The notes: a model not told the origin generated them from the letters alone. DNA of 64,000 nt from Maribacter sp. MJ134 (GCF_003970695.1 NZ_CP034570.1:1984001-2048000); one strand, 5' to 3'; positions 35,256 to 44,179 are shown, numbered from the stretch's first letter. Program-made: numbers and translations.

Positions 35256-36461
35256 TTACTCCTTCCCATCTACATAATCCTGCAAATAGCTGTAACGCTC
35301 CGTTAATTTGCCATTTTGGGTCATACGAGCCCTGTGTAATACCCCGTTTTTGTCCCCATTAAAGAAGGCGGGTATAACGTTCTTAAGAAATGCCTCTCCA
35401 AAACCTATGCTAGCATCTCTGGGTAATTCACAAGGAAGATTATCGACGGCCATAACAGCGATGGCATCGGGATCGGTAAAATTGGTCTCGGACTCGGATT
35501 GTGGGTCGTAACCGTAAATGGGGTCGGCAATGGTAGAGGGTCTTATTGTAGAGGCTACGGGACCATCGATATCACAGCTCACATCTGCGACAACTTTGAT
35601 TTTAAAATCGGGGTGTTTGGCATCTTCCCGAGTAAATAAATAGGGTGCTCCTTCTCCATAAAAATGACCGGCAACGTAGAAATCCGTTACCGCTGCAAAA
35701 CGAAAAAAGTTGGATTTATACTCTTGAGGATTTGCAAAAAAGTCGGCCTTATTGCCACGCACGCCATCCTTACGCTTATTATATTCCGACGCATCTATTT
35801 GGCAATACACGGGCTCCCGAAAGTCCTCCTCTAAATATTCGGAAACGTTAACACGTCGCATACCCATACCGTCTAGCATTTCCCTAGCACCATTACCTAC
35901 TCTTCCCCTACCCGTTAAAAGCACTTTAATATTGGGGAGTGTTATTTTTTTCAATGCTGAAATCAATTCTTGCTGATCCGTCAAAGTCTCCGCCTTAGGT
36001 AGTTTAAAAAAATTATATTTAAGACCGTAAGCCCTAAAGCCGTTATAGGCACCTACGATACCCGCGTACCTTCCAAAAGCCACTAGGCGTTGTTCTTTTT
36101 CGTTGGTGATGACCTCATGGTCATATAGTTCTATATTTTTCTGTAAAATAGCCTGAAGCAAGTCCCGGTTATAGGGTTGCTTCTTTATGGTATGTGAAAA
36201 GAAAAAATACTGTTTGTTGGGAATCAAATTTTTGATAGGGACTTCTTTTACCCCAATTAGAACGTCACAGGTTTCCATTTCTGGAGCTACGGTAATTCCC
36301 GCTTTTTCATAATCGCTATCCTTGAAGGTACGAATAGGTGAAGGCTCCACGATAATACTAGCATCTTTATAGGTGGACAGGACTTTTTGACAGGCCTCTG
36401 GCGATAGTACTACCCTGCGATCCGGGGGATTCTTACGTTCTCTTATGATTCCGAACTTCAT
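35256..36461 (-). CDS. Alanine-dehydrogenase/saccharopine-dehydrogenase-like NAD(P)-dependent oxidoreductase
   Basis: The 401-residue cytoplasmic enzyme has the N-terminal AlaDh/PNT domain (IIRERKNPPDRRVVLSPEAC) and a Rossmann domain with the dinucleotide motif LLTGRGRVGNGAREML at about residue 180. A C-terminal catalytic region contains VVADVSCDIDGPVAST. It is closest in layout to LYS1-type saccharopine dehydrogenases, which oxidise saccharopine to lysine and 2-oxoglutarate, but alanine dehydrogenase-like or other amino-acid oxidation cannot be excluded. It is a single gene with no linked lysine pathway genes in the window. Confidence 0.8.
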   Translation of the reverse strand: MKFGIIRERKNPPDRRVVLSPEACQKVLSTYKDASIIVEPSPIRTFKDSDYEKAGITVAPEMETCDVLIGVKEVPIKNLIPNKQYFFFSHTIKKQPYNRDLLQAILQKNIELYDHEVITNEKEQRLVAFGRYAGIVGAYNGFRAYGLKYNFFKLPKAETLTDQQELISALKKITLPNIKVLLTGRGRVGNGAREMLDGMGMRRVNVSEYLEEDFREPVYCQIDASEYNKRKDGVRGNKADFFANPQEYKSNFFRFAAVTDFYVAGHFYGEGAPYLFTREDAKHPDFKIKVVADVSCDIDGPVASTIRPSTIADPIYGYDPQSESETNFTDPDAIAVMAVDNLPCELPRDASIGFGEAFLKNVIPAFFNGDKNGVLHRARMTQNGKLTERYSYLQDYVDGKE

Positions 36462-36817
36462 GTATGCTCTTTTGGTATGAATTTTGACCTAAATGTAGCA
36501 AATAGCAGGCACTTCGGCTAGGTTGAGCGTAAAGTTCGCAAGTTTTTGTTAGCTTTGCTGCCCGCGTTAAGGATAGCGGCAAATACCATGTATAGCCAAA
36601 AGCCCGACCCTTTTTTAAAAAAAAGGGTAACGCCAAAGTAGACGTTAGACAACAATACTACTTATGTATCTGATATAGCTTCGGGTACGATATGTTCTTT
36701 GAAAAAAATCATTGGGAAGAATTGAATTTCTGAACGCCTATCCGGTCGATGAGACCCTTCGGCTACGCTCAGGGTTCAATTCGATTACGGTAAGTATAGT
36801 TTACCTATCTCATTGAA
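36462..36817. other. Intergenic region upstream of the tmRNA gene
   Basis: This 356-base stretch has no convincing gene. It contains a degenerate copy of the dispersed repeat core at about 36754-36774 (CCCTTCGGCTACGCTCAGGG, itself an imperfect hairpin) and an A-run near 36616. The tmRNA promoter must lie in the last 60 bases, but no exact TAnnTTTG was identified. Confidence 0.4.
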
Positions 36818-37212
36818 GGGGCCGACTGGTTTTGACAGCGAGACCAATGGCATTGTAAGCATGTCGAGCGCTGGGATACAGCTCGTTAATCTCATATTTC
36901 ACACTTTTAATTGGCGAAAACAATTACGCTCTTGCCGCATAATCTGAATTATAGTAGGATTTGCCTCGTCCCTACAAGGTAGGGAAGCGAGATGTTCCTG
37001 GGTAGCCCTTGTTGATGGCGACCCATTTAGGAGCACCAGAAAAGTCAACATAAGGTTGTTGTTCGCTTTGGCAATAACACTAAAACTTAAGAAGTTAAGC
37101 GTTTGTTAGGCCGTTTCCGGTCAGGCCTGCGTCGAAAATTAATCGGAAACTAAACATGTAGAAAGCACTGGCGTTGCTTGTTTGGACGAGGGTTCGAATC
37201 CCTCCGGCTCCA
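36818..37212 (+). ncRNA. ssrA: Transfer-messenger RNA (tmRNA)
   Basis: The 5' GGGGCCG pairs with CGGCTCC at 37205-37211 to form the tRNA-like acceptor stem (one G-U pair), and ACTGGTTTTGACAGCGA is the conserved 5' element. The T-arm GAGGG-TTCGAAT-CCCTC lies just before the 3' end. The open reading frame GGC-GAA-AAC-AAT-TAC-GCT-CTT-GCC-GCA-TAA at 36912-36941 encodes the tag GENNYALAA, typical of Flavobacteria. CCA is not encoded (ACTA follows the stem), so it must be added after transcription. It rescues ribosomes stalled on broken mRNAs and marks their products for proteolysis. Confidence 0.97.
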
Positions 37213-37246
37213 CTATCACTCACAACTGTGAATTGGCTTAAAACAT

Positions 37247-37279
37247 AAAATCCCATCAAGCGTGCTTGTTTGGGATTTT
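37247..37279 (+). terminator. tmRNA terminator
   Basis: AAAATCCC pairs with GGGATTTT around an inner CAAG/CTTG stem, followed by TTTTTATTTTT. It lies 35 bases past the mature tmRNA end. Confidence 0.8.
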
Positions 37280-37281
37280 TA

Positions 37282-37499
37282 TTTTTAGTCATCAAGGCTA
37301 CATTTAGCCTTAACAGTTGTATTTGCAGGACGGAAGCCACAGGGAACAACGTAGCTAATTCCTCCGACTCGACGTTAAAGTTTACTCTGACCAAAACACC
37401 TAGGCCCAATACTCGAATATGCAACAATAGTCAAAAAAATACCTACAACTGGGTATTACAAAGAAGTATGTGCTGAACTATTTTCGAACCTAAACAGTA
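37282..37499. other. Region between the tmRNA terminator and a palindrome
   Basis: No convincing gene is present. A stretch at 37357-37372 (AATTCCTCCGACTCGA) resembles the tmRNA 3' end (AATCCCTCCGGCTCCA) and could be a decayed duplicate of the kind left by elements that integrate in tmRNA genes, but the match is partial. Confidence 0.3.
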
Positions 37500-37519
37500 T
37501 TGCTTACGTATGTAAGCAA
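37500..37519. promoter_or_regulatory. Perfect palindromic operator candidate
   Basis: TTGCTTAC-GTAT-GTAAGCAA is a perfect 8+8 inverted repeat with a four-base centre, ending 18 bases before the ATG at 37538. This spacing fits an operator that overlaps the promoter of the small gene. Confidence 0.45.
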
Positions 37520-37537
37520 AAAATAAAGATTACTAGG

Positions 37538-37738
37538 ATGATATTAGCGCAACGGGTGACCCAAAAAGAACATCAGACGGAGTTAGATTTTTTACGTGAC
37601 TTAGGAGAAAAGAAGGTTAAATCTTTGAAAATAGCCTACGAACTTACCGAAAGAGAACTTGCACTTATCCTAAAGCTTCATAGAAGATCCAAGATTCTTG
37701 ACAAGGACTGGATAAACAAATTCATAGCCGATAACTGA
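37538..37738 (+). CDS. Small charged hypothetical protein
   Basis: This encodes a 66-residue cytoplasmic protein rich in Lys, Glu and Leu (QTELDFLRDLGEKKVKSLKI, ELTERELALILKLHRRSKIL) that should be mostly helical. No family is recognised. A short helix-turn-helix-like stretch is possible, which would fit autoregulation through the palindrome just upstream. Composition is protein-like, but there is no second line of evidence. Confidence 0.45.
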   Translation: MILAQRVTQKEHQTELDFLRDLGEKKVKSLKIAYELTERELALILKLHRRSKILDKDWINKFIADN

Positions 37739-37979
37739 ATAAACAAAGCCCTTCATTGACATTGCGTTTTAAAATCGGGGGAAACTAAAAGTGCAATCAA
37801 AATGGAGGGTAAAATACTTAATGTAAAAGTTACAATAGCCAATCCGTAAAGTTATCAACAACACTTGATGATAACTTTTTCGTGCATTTCATCGAAAAAA
37901 GCATGCATTTTATCGCAAAAACAAATTTCGTCTATACTTTAGAGTTCTAGAAAAAGAACCCTATAATCCCGCTGGTCTA

Positions 37980-38201
37980 ATGCGAGTTTCCCTTTCAAGA
38001 TTCCCAATCATTGTTGTATTAGTAATTTTATTCTCCTCCCTAAGTATTTCTTGTAGCAAAAATTATGACTTGGTCTCCGACTATGTTGTCCTAGGAGAAT
38101 CTAAAGTGTCACTTGACAGTACTTTACAGGCGAAGGATGCCGTTGCACTTAAGGAGACTGAATCTGAAACAAATAACACAACTACTCTTACCACACCTTA
38201 A
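37980..38201 (+). CDS. Small putative lipoprotein
   Basis: The 73-residue product has a long hydrophobic signal (FPIIVVLVILFSSLSISC) with the lipobox cysteine near residue 25, then a polar tail ending in a Thr-rich stretch (ETNNTTTLTTP). That is a credible small lipoprotein signal. Nothing else identifies it. The region from 37739 to 37979 before it holds no feature I can support. Confidence 0.5.
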   Translation: MRVSLSRFPIIVVLVILFSSLSISCSKNYDLVSDYVVLGESKVSLDSTLQAKDAVALKETESETNNTTTLTTP

Positions 38202-38368
38202 TCGGAACGAAACTAAGATTCGATTCTAAAGAGTTAACCGAAGACTTATATAGTTCAAGTCTTGCACTGTAGGTGTTCTTTATCGTGAACCTGTAATTAT
38301 TTAAAACAATTTTTAATCCAAGTCTTTTGTAATATCTTAGGGTAAATTACTCCCTTAAGTACTTTTTG

Positions 38369-40666
38369 ATGCCGAAAACAATCCACCGAGATGTTTCCTT
38401 GACCGGAAAAATAGACTTTACAGGAATTCAACTAAAAGCGCCCATGGACTATGCTGCAGGTGCCCTTGGCGTAAAGGTAGCCTTGCAACATACCTTTAAG
38501 GAAATGGGAGCTTTAGAAGCCCTTTCAACATTGGCACGGATGAACCAAAAAGAAGGATTCGACTGTGCAGGTTGTGCGTGGCCAGACCCGGAGAAGCCTT
38601 CCAAAATAGCGGAGTATTGCGAAAATGGCGCTAAGGCCTTAGCCGAAGAGGCAACTTACGAAAAGGTTGATGAGGCTTTCTTCAAAAAATACAGTGTCAA
38701 TGAAATTTCACAGTGGTCCGATTTTAAAATTGGTAAAAGTGGGCGTCTTACAACACCAATGGTCCTTAAAGAAGATAGCCTACATTACGAGCCCATAACC
38801 TGGGAGGACGCTTATGTGCTTATAGCCGAGGAACTGAAAAACCTAACGTCGCCCAACGAGGCCATTTTTTATACTTCAGGACGGTCCAGTAACGAAGCGG
38901 CCTTCCTATATGGACTGTTTTCCAGGGCGTTTGGCACCAACAATATGCCGGACTGTTCCAACATGTGCCATGAAAGTAGCGGCGTGGCCCTATCTGAAAC
39001 CTTAGGTATCGGTAAAGGCTCTGTAACCTTAGAAGATTTTGACCAAGCAGAGGTAGTTATCGTTATGGGACAGAATCCGGGAACAAATCACCCTAGGATG
39101 TTATCCGCACTCGAAAAATGTAAGCATAATGACGGAAAAATCATTAGTATCAATCCCCTTGCGGAAGCTGGTCTTATCCGTTTTAAAAATCCTCAAAAGT
39201 TAACAGGTCTAGTTAAAGGCATATCCGTTACGGACATTCATCTTCAAGTGAAGATAAATCAAGATGTTGCCTTACTGAAGCTCATCATGAAAAAACTGGC
39301 AGCTCTTGATGCTAAAAACAAAACCGTGTTCGACCATGAATTTATTGAAGCTTATACCCATGGATATGCATCCTTTTTAGAGGGTTTAAGTTCTTACTCT
39401 ACCGATGAACTTCTTGAAATATGTGGAGTTCCGGAAGAGAAAGTCGACAAGGTCGTCTCCCTATTAGCTAAAAAAAATAAGATAATTATCTGCTGGGCCA
39501 TGGGACTCACCCAACATAAAAATGGCGTGGACAACATAAAAGAGTGCGTAAACCTGTTACTACTTAAAGGTAGTTTAGGGAAACCTGGTTCCGGTACTTG
39601 CCCCGTGCGTGGACATAGCAATGTACAAGGAGACCGTACCGTAGGAATTATGCACTACGTTTCTCCAGAGCTGAACACCTCCATCAAAAACGTATTTGGT
39701 TTTACTCCGCCTGATGATGAGGGTCTAGATACCGTTAATGCCGTTGAAGCAATGCATAATGGAAAAGCAAAGGTATTTATGGCCTTGGGCGGCAACTTCG
39801 TTTCCGCCGTTTCGGATACCAAATACACCGCTGAGGCGCTTCAAAACTGTTCATTAACCGTACAGATAAGTACCAAACTAAACCGCAGTCATCTCATTAC
39901 CGGAAGAAAGGCTTTGATTCTACCCACGCTAGGACGTTCCGAAAAGGATAGTAAAAATGGTAGCCCTCGTTTTTTAACCGTTGAAAATAGCATGGGTAAG
40001 GTGCACCGTACCAAGGGTATGTTGACCCCAAAATCGAACAACCTTAAAAGCGAACCCGAAATAATTAGTGAAATTGCTCACGCCGTACTAGGCAAAAATC
40101 ACAGCGTTCCATGGCGGGATTTTGGAACCGATTATGATTTCATCAGGGATAAAATCTCACAGACCATCAAAGGCTTTAACAATGTCACCGAAAAATCCGA
40201 AGGCAGTGGTTTTTACTTGCCGAACAATGTAAAGGAGCTTGATTTTAGCAAACTACCCCATGGCAAAGCGCAATTTAGCACCTGTGCAATTGCTGATCAC
40301 AAAATAGAACCGGATGAATTTCTACTGATGACCTTTAGGTCCCATGACCAATTCAACACCACAATTTATGGTCTAAACGACCGGTATCGCGGTATATACA
40401 ATGAACGCAGAGTACTTTTTATGAACGAAACCGATATGGTAAACCATGGTTTTAAAAAACTAGATGTTGTTGATTTGATTAGTAATTATGATCATATTGA
40501 AAGAAGGGCAGCACAATTTTTATTGATTCCCTACAATATACCCAAAGGAAATTTGGCGGCATATTTTCCAGAAACGAATATGGTCATTCCCCATAATCAC
40601 TTTGCGCGTAGTAGCAATACTCCAATAAGTAAGTCCGTTGTAGTCCGTTTGGAAAAGAAGGCTTAG
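38369..40666 (+). CDS. FdhF/YdeP-family molybdopterin oxidoreductase
   Basis: The 765-residue cytoplasmic protein is a molybdopterin-dependent oxidoreductase of the YdeP branch of formate-dehydrogenase-like enzymes. Segments are FDCAGCAWPDPEKPSK near residue 70 in place of a full [4Fe-4S] four-cysteine motif, YTSGRSSNEAAFLYGLF, CSNMCHESS, GTCPVRGHSNVQGDRT and a C-terminal molydopterin-dinucleotide-binding domain. It has no Tat signal. In E. coli YdeP is linked to acid resistance, but its substrate is not established. The codon before (TTG at 38366) also opens the frame; the ATG at 38369 is preferred. Confidence 0.9.
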   Translation: MPKTIHRDVSLTGKIDFTGIQLKAPMDYAAGALGVKVALQHTFKEMGALEALSTLARMNQKEGFDCAGCAWPDPEKPSKIAEYCENGAKALAEEATYEKVDEAFFKKYSVNEISQWSDFKIGKSGRLTTPMVLKEDSLHYEPITWEDAYVLIAEELKNLTSPNEAIFYTSGRSSNEAAFLYGLFSRAFGTNNMPDCSNMCHESSGVALSETLGIGKGSVTLEDFDQAEVVIVMGQNPGTNHPRMLSALEKCKHNDGKIISINPLAEAGLIRFKNPQKLTGLVKGISVTDIHLQVKINQDVALLKLIMKKLAALDAKNKTVFDHEFIEAYTHGYASFLEGLSSYSTDELLEICGVPEEKVDKVVSLLAKKNKIIICWAMGLTQHKNGVDNIKECVNLLLLKGSLGKPGSGTCPVRGHSNVQGDRTVGIMHYVSPELNTSIKNVFGFTPPDDEGLDTVNAVEAMHNGKAKVFMALGGNFVSAVSDTKYTAEALQNCSLTVQISTKLNRSHLITGRKALILPTLGRSEKDSKNGSPRFLTVENSMGKVHRTKGMLTPKSNNLKSEPEIISEIAHAVLGKNHSVPWRDFGTDYDFIRDKISQTIKGFNNVTEKSEGSGFYLPNNVKELDFSKLPHGKAQFSTCAIADHKIEPDEFLLMTFRSHDQFNTTIYGLNDRYRGIYNERRVLFMNETDMVNHGFKKLDVVDLISNYDHIERRAAQFLLIPYNIPKGNLAAYFPETNMVIPHNHFARSSNTPISKSVVVRLEKKA

Positions 40667-40804
40667 AAGTAGTAAAGGGCCTCGGGGTAAACCACCGAGG
40701 TATAAGAAAGAAACCAATATTAATTTCGACCTAAACGTGGTGAAATTTAGATTTTAATTATTGAATAAATTGATACCGAACACAAGAAAAGTAAAGCACT
40801 CTCA

Positions 40805-42193
40805 TTGTATAGCATAGTAGATATAGAAACAACCGGAAACGGAATTAAAGGCAATCGCATCACCGAGATATCCATTTTTAAATTTGATGGACATGAGGTA
40901 GTGGATGAATTTAATTCCCTTGTAAATCCCGAATGCGAAATTCCTTATTTCATTACCGGCCTTACGGGTATTGATAATGCCATGGTAAGGGATGCGCCCA
41001 AGTTAGAAGAAATTGCACCTAAGATACTTCAGATAACCAAGGATACTATTTTCGTTGCACACAGTGTAAATTTTGACTACAACGTCATTAAAAATGAGTT
41101 CAAAGGAATTGGTCTGGAATTTTCTAGAAAAAAATTATGCACCGTACGTTTATCCAGAAAACTATTGCCCGGGTATAATTCCTATAGTTTAGGCAAGTTA
41201 TGCTCTGCTGTGGGTATTCCGCTAACGGACCGCCACAGAGCTCGCGGAGACGCTCATGCAACAGTATTACTTTTTCATAAATTACTACGGACTCCTGATG
41301 CGGAACCTGTCTTTAAAACCTTTCTTAATGCGCGCTCCCAAGAAGCAACCTTGCCTCCTGCCCTACCAAAAATAGAATTTGAAAAATTACCCGCCACACC
41401 TGGAGTATACTACTTTAAGGATGCCAAAGGAAAGATAATCTACGTAGGAAAGGCGATACATATCAAGAAAAGGGTTCTGAGTCATTTTTATGACAAGGCC
41501 ACTAAAGAAATTGCGCTTTGCGGGGAGACCGCATTCCTTGATTTTGAAGAAACCGGAAGCGAATTGATTGCTCTTCTATTAGAATCCAGTGAAATAAAAA
41601 AGCATTATCCCAAATACAATAGGGCCCAGAAAAGAATCATTCAGCAATATGGCATCTTCTCTTACGAAGACCGGAATGGAATACTTCATCTAGCCTTCAA
41701 TAAATTAAAAATGGTTCCTAGTCCGCTGGCCATTTTTTATAGTCCCACAGAATGCCGCATTTTTATGGAAGCTTTCTGTGAAGCCAACGGTCTATGTCCT
41801 AAGTATTGCCATTTGCAGGAAAACATCACCTCATGCTCGCATTACAAGATAAAACAGTGTATGGGCATATGTACCGACCTAGCGCATTTGGAAGCGTATA
41901 ATAATAGGGTACTGCAGGCCATTACAACACTAAAGAACAGCAGCAGCGATTATTTTTTAAAACTGAAGGGTAGAACCGAGGAAGAAATGGCTTTTGTTTC
42001 GGTTGTGAACGGTATGTATGCAGGATATGGGTTTGTACCTAGCGATATACAAGTAAAAGAGCCAAACGATTTGGACTTTTATATTATCCCACAAAAAAAT
42101 ACATTGGAAACACAACGCTTAGTGGAGTCCTTTGCGCGTAAAAATTCGGATAGGATTATTGAAGTTAGTCAAGAAAAATTAGGCGCGTGGTAG
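40805..42193 (+). CDS. DEDDh exonuclease fused to a UvrC-type GIY-YIG domain
   Basis: The 462-residue protein has two nuclease modules. Residues 1-165 form a DnaQ-like 3'-5' exonuclease (IVDIETTGNG, HSVNFDYNVIKNEF, HRARGDAHAT). Residues about 195-280 form a GIY-YIG endonuclease domain (TPGVYYFKDAKGKIIYVGKA). A cysteine cluster lies at 335-365 (CPKYCHLQE, CSHYKIKQCMGICTD). Such fusions are related to Cho/UvrC and thought to act in DNA repair. The start is TTG (MYSIVDIE); no upstream ATG keeps the family register. The preceding gap of 138 bases has no clear promoter. Confidence 0.88.
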   Translation: MYSIVDIETTGNGIKGNRITEISIFKFDGHEVVDEFNSLVNPECEIPYFITGLTGIDNAMVRDAPKLEEIAPKILQITKDTIFVAHSVNFDYNVIKNEFKGIGLEFSRKKLCTVRLSRKLLPGYNSYSLGKLCSAVGIPLTDRHRARGDAHATVLLFHKLLRTPDAEPVFKTFLNARSQEATLPPALPKIEFEKLPATPGVYYFKDAKGKIIYVGKAIHIKKRVLSHFYDKATKEIALCGETAFLDFEETGSELIALLLESSEIKKHYPKYNRAQKRIIQQYGIFSYEDRNGILHLAFNKLKMVPSPLAIFYSPTECRIFMEAFCEANGLCPKYCHLQENITSCSHYKIKQCMGICTDLAHLEAYNNRVLQAITTLKNSSSDYFLKLKGRTEEEMAFVSVVNGMYAGYGFVPSDIQVKEPNDLDFYIIPQKNTLETQRLVESFARKNSDRIIEVSQEKLGAW

Positions 42194-42195
42194 CA

Positions 42196-42291
42196 TTAGT
42201 CGTCCATTTTTTTATACATACGAACTACAAAGAGAAACCATACCATAAATATGATTCCCACGAAAATCGAATATAACAAAACAAAATCCAC
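42196..42291 (-). CDS. Tiny 31-residue membrane protein with GTG start
   Basis: A GTG at 42291 shares its G with the TAG stop of the upstream 60-residue gene (TAGTG). It opens a frame of 31 codons that ends in TAA at 42196. The product (MDFVLLYSIFVGIIFMVW, then FLFVVRMYKKMDD) is one hydrophobic helix followed by a positive tail, as in small respiratory-subunit or transporter-associated proteins such as CydX. The exact stop/start coupling and the sensible transmembrane composition support it. It converges on the exonuclease gene three bases away. No partner is known. Confidence 0.55.
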   Translation of the reverse strand: MDFVLLYSIFVGIIFMVWFLFVVRMYKKMDD

Positions 42292-42473
42292 TACTTCTTA
42301 TATTTCAAGTAATTCATAAAACCAAGGATCGTAGGTGCCCAGAAAGCTATAAAAATGGCATCTAACTTTTTTCCACTGAGAAACAAAACCTCGGATACTA
42401 CAATTATGGATAAGACTACCAAAAGCAATACACAATTCATTGCTCCTATTCTCTCAATAAAATTTTTAATCAT
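42291..42473 (-). CDS. Small two-helix membrane protein
   Basis: The 60-residue product has two hydrophobic segments (residues about 12-32 and 40-55) separated by GKKLDA, with a basic C-terminus (LKYKK). It is likely an inner-membrane protein. No family is recognised. It is followed directly by the 31-residue membrane protein gene with overlapping stop and start codons. An inverted repeat lies 56 bases upstream of the start. Confidence 0.55.
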   Translation of the reverse strand: MIKNFIERIGAMNCVLLLVVLSIIVVSEVLFLSGKKLDAIFIAFWAPTILGFMNYLKYKK

Positions 42474-42528
42474 TACTGTAATACAAATCCTACTTAAAGG
42501 TATTAATAATAATTTTAAAAATTTAACG

Positions 42529-42560
42529 AATCATTAAGTTTTTATTAACATTTAATGATT
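42529..42560. promoter_or_regulatory. Inverted repeat upstream of the small membrane protein pair
   Basis: AATCATTAA (42529-42537) and TTAATGATT (42552-42560) are perfect inverted copies separated by 14 AT-rich bases. They lie 56-87 bases upstream of the ATG at 42473. The pair could be an operator; lack of GC pairs makes a terminator unlikely. Confidence 0.35.
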
Positions 42561-42571
42561 TGTCAAAGAAA

Positions 42572-42598
42572 AGCCTAAAATAATGAATATTTTAGGCT
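42572..42598 (-). terminator. Terminator of the SulP/CstB-like operon
   Basis: On the minus strand AGCCTAAAATA and TATTTTAGGCT form a perfect 11-pair stem with a five-base loop, followed by TTTTCTTTG. It lies 52 bases after the stop of the persulfide dioxygenase gene. Confidence 0.75.
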
Positions 42599-42649
42599 AA
42601 ACAAATGTGTATATTCAATTTTTATAACCCGATAACAAAACCTTAGGGG

Positions 42650-44059
42650 CTATAAGGTACTAGGGCAAACATAATCCGTCATCTTTAGGCCTTCTTTTTT
42701 CAATGCTCCAAAACCACCTGCCACGTCTATTAGGTTGTGAATACCCCTACTCTTTAAAATTGAGGCAGCGATTACAGATCGGTAACCTCCGGCACAATGT
42801 AAGAAGAACGGTTCTTTCTCCGGAAAATCGGCAAGATAGCTGTTCAGATTACTCAGTGGAGTATGTTTTGCCGTTTCCAAATGTTCGGAAAGAAATTCTC
42901 CTTCTTTTCTAACATCGAATACAGGAACTTCCTCCCTGGCCAATCTTGCTTTGACCTCCGAAGCCGGTACCGATGTTATCTTGTCTGTCTCTTTTCCGGC
43001 AGCTACCCATGCATCTAATCCGCCTTCTAGGTAGCCGATTGTACCATCAAAACCAACTCTTGATAATCGCGTGACCGCCTCCTCTTCTTTGCCTTGGGGT
43101 ATAACCAATAGTAAAGGTTGTTTGGTGTCTGCTATCAAAGCACCGACCCACGGAGCAAAATCCCCGTTTAGGCCAATGAATATAGACCTGGGGATGTGTT
43201 GTTCAACAAATGCGGCCTGCGTCCTAACATCAAGCACCAAAGCCTCAGTTTCATTTGCGGCGAACTCGAACGCTTCTGGCGTCAACGCCCTCATTCCCCT
43301 ATCTAAGACCTCGGAAATATCTTCATATCCTTCTTTATTCATCTTTACGTTAAGCGGAAAATATTTGGGAGGAGGCAAAAGTCCGTCCGTTACTTCCTTG
43401 ACAAACTCCTGCTTGGTCATATCCGCCCGTAGGGCATAGTTCATCTTTTTCTGGTTACCCAAGGTGTCCACGGTCTCTTTCATCATATTCTTACCACAGG
43501 CCGATCCCGCTCCGTGGGCAGGGTATACAATAACATCGTCCGCCAAGGGCATTATCTTGTTCCGTAAGCTATCGTATAGCGTTTCTGCCAACTGTTCCTG
43601 TGTAAGGTGTGCAGCTTTTTGTGCTAAATCCGGTCTACCTACATCACCCAGAAATAAAGTATCACCAGAAAAAATCGCATGGTCTTTGTTATTTTCATCC
43701 TTCAAAAGATAGGTAGTACTCTCCATGGTATGACCTGGCGTATGAAGTGCCTTTATGGTAAGCTTCCCCAAATGAAACTCCTGACCATCCTTGGCGATAA
43801 TGGCGTCGAACGATGGGTTCGCCGTAGGACCGTAAATTATGGGAGCACCGGTCTCCTTGGAAAGGGTTACATGACCACTGACAAAATCGGCATGGAAATG
43901 CGTCTCGAATATATATTTTATGGTAGCATTGGCTTTTCTGGCCCTCTCTATATAGGGTGTTACTTCACGCAAGGGGTCAATAATGGCAACCTCACCTTCA
44001 CTTTCAATATAGTAAGCACCCTGTGCCAAACATCCGGTATAAATCTGTTCTATTTTCAT
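42650..44059 (-). CDS. CstB-like persulfide dioxygenase/rhodanese fusion
   Basis: The 469-residue protein starts with a metallo-beta-lactamase-fold domain of the ETHE1 type (ETHFHADFVSGH, with H54, H56, D58 and H63). A rhodanese-like domain lacking a catalytic cysteine (about 265-345; LLLVIPQGKE at the loop) follows. A second rhodanese with active-site Cys422 in HCAGGYRS ends the protein. This three-part layout is that of staphylococcal CstB, which oxidises persulfides to sulfite and combines it with sulfane sulfur to form thiosulfate. It is cytoplasmic. It lies 120 bases downstream of a SulP transporter gene on the same strand. Confidence 0.88.
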   Translation of the reverse strand: MKIEQIYTGCLAQGAYYIESEGEVAIIDPLREVTPYIERARKANATIKYIFETHFHADFVSGHVTLSKETGAPIIYGPTANPSFDAIIAKDGQEFHLGKLTIKALHTPGHTMESTTYLLKDENNKDHAIFSGDTLFLGDVGRPDLAQKAAHLTQEQLAETLYDSLRNKIMPLADDVIVYPAHGAGSACGKNMMKETVDTLGNQKKMNYALRADMTKQEFVKEVTDGLLPPPKYFPLNVKMNKEGYEDISEVLDRGMRALTPEAFEFAANETEALVLDVRTQAAFVEQHIPRSIFIGLNGDFAPWVGALIADTKQPLLLVIPQGKEEEAVTRLSRVGFDGTIGYLEGGLDAWVAAGKETDKITSVPASEVKARLAREEVPVFDVRKEGEFLSEHLETAKHTPLSNLNSYLADFPEKEPFFLHCAGGYRSVIAASILKSRGIHNLIDVAGGFGALKKEGLKMTDYVCPSTL

Positions 44060-44179
44060 ATTGCTTTTCTTTTGATATCATCACGGCGCAAACGCCTAAA
44101 ATCTATTATACGATTAAAAAATGGCGTACTGACTATTACAAAAATAAAGGAATTACCCCTTATTGTTTTATGACAATTG

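Noticed and set aside
36740-36790. Riboswitch or RNA upstream of the tmRNA gene
   Set aside because: The hairpin there is a copy of the dispersed repeat core and has no conserved riboswitch features.
37095-37427. 110-residue minus-strand open frame over the tmRNA 3' end
   Set aside because: It overlaps the tRNA-like domain and terminator of a certain RNA gene, and has no signal or family likeness.
37270-37476. 68-residue plus-strand frame after the tmRNA
   Set aside because: It begins inside the tmRNA terminator and shows no protein-like pattern.
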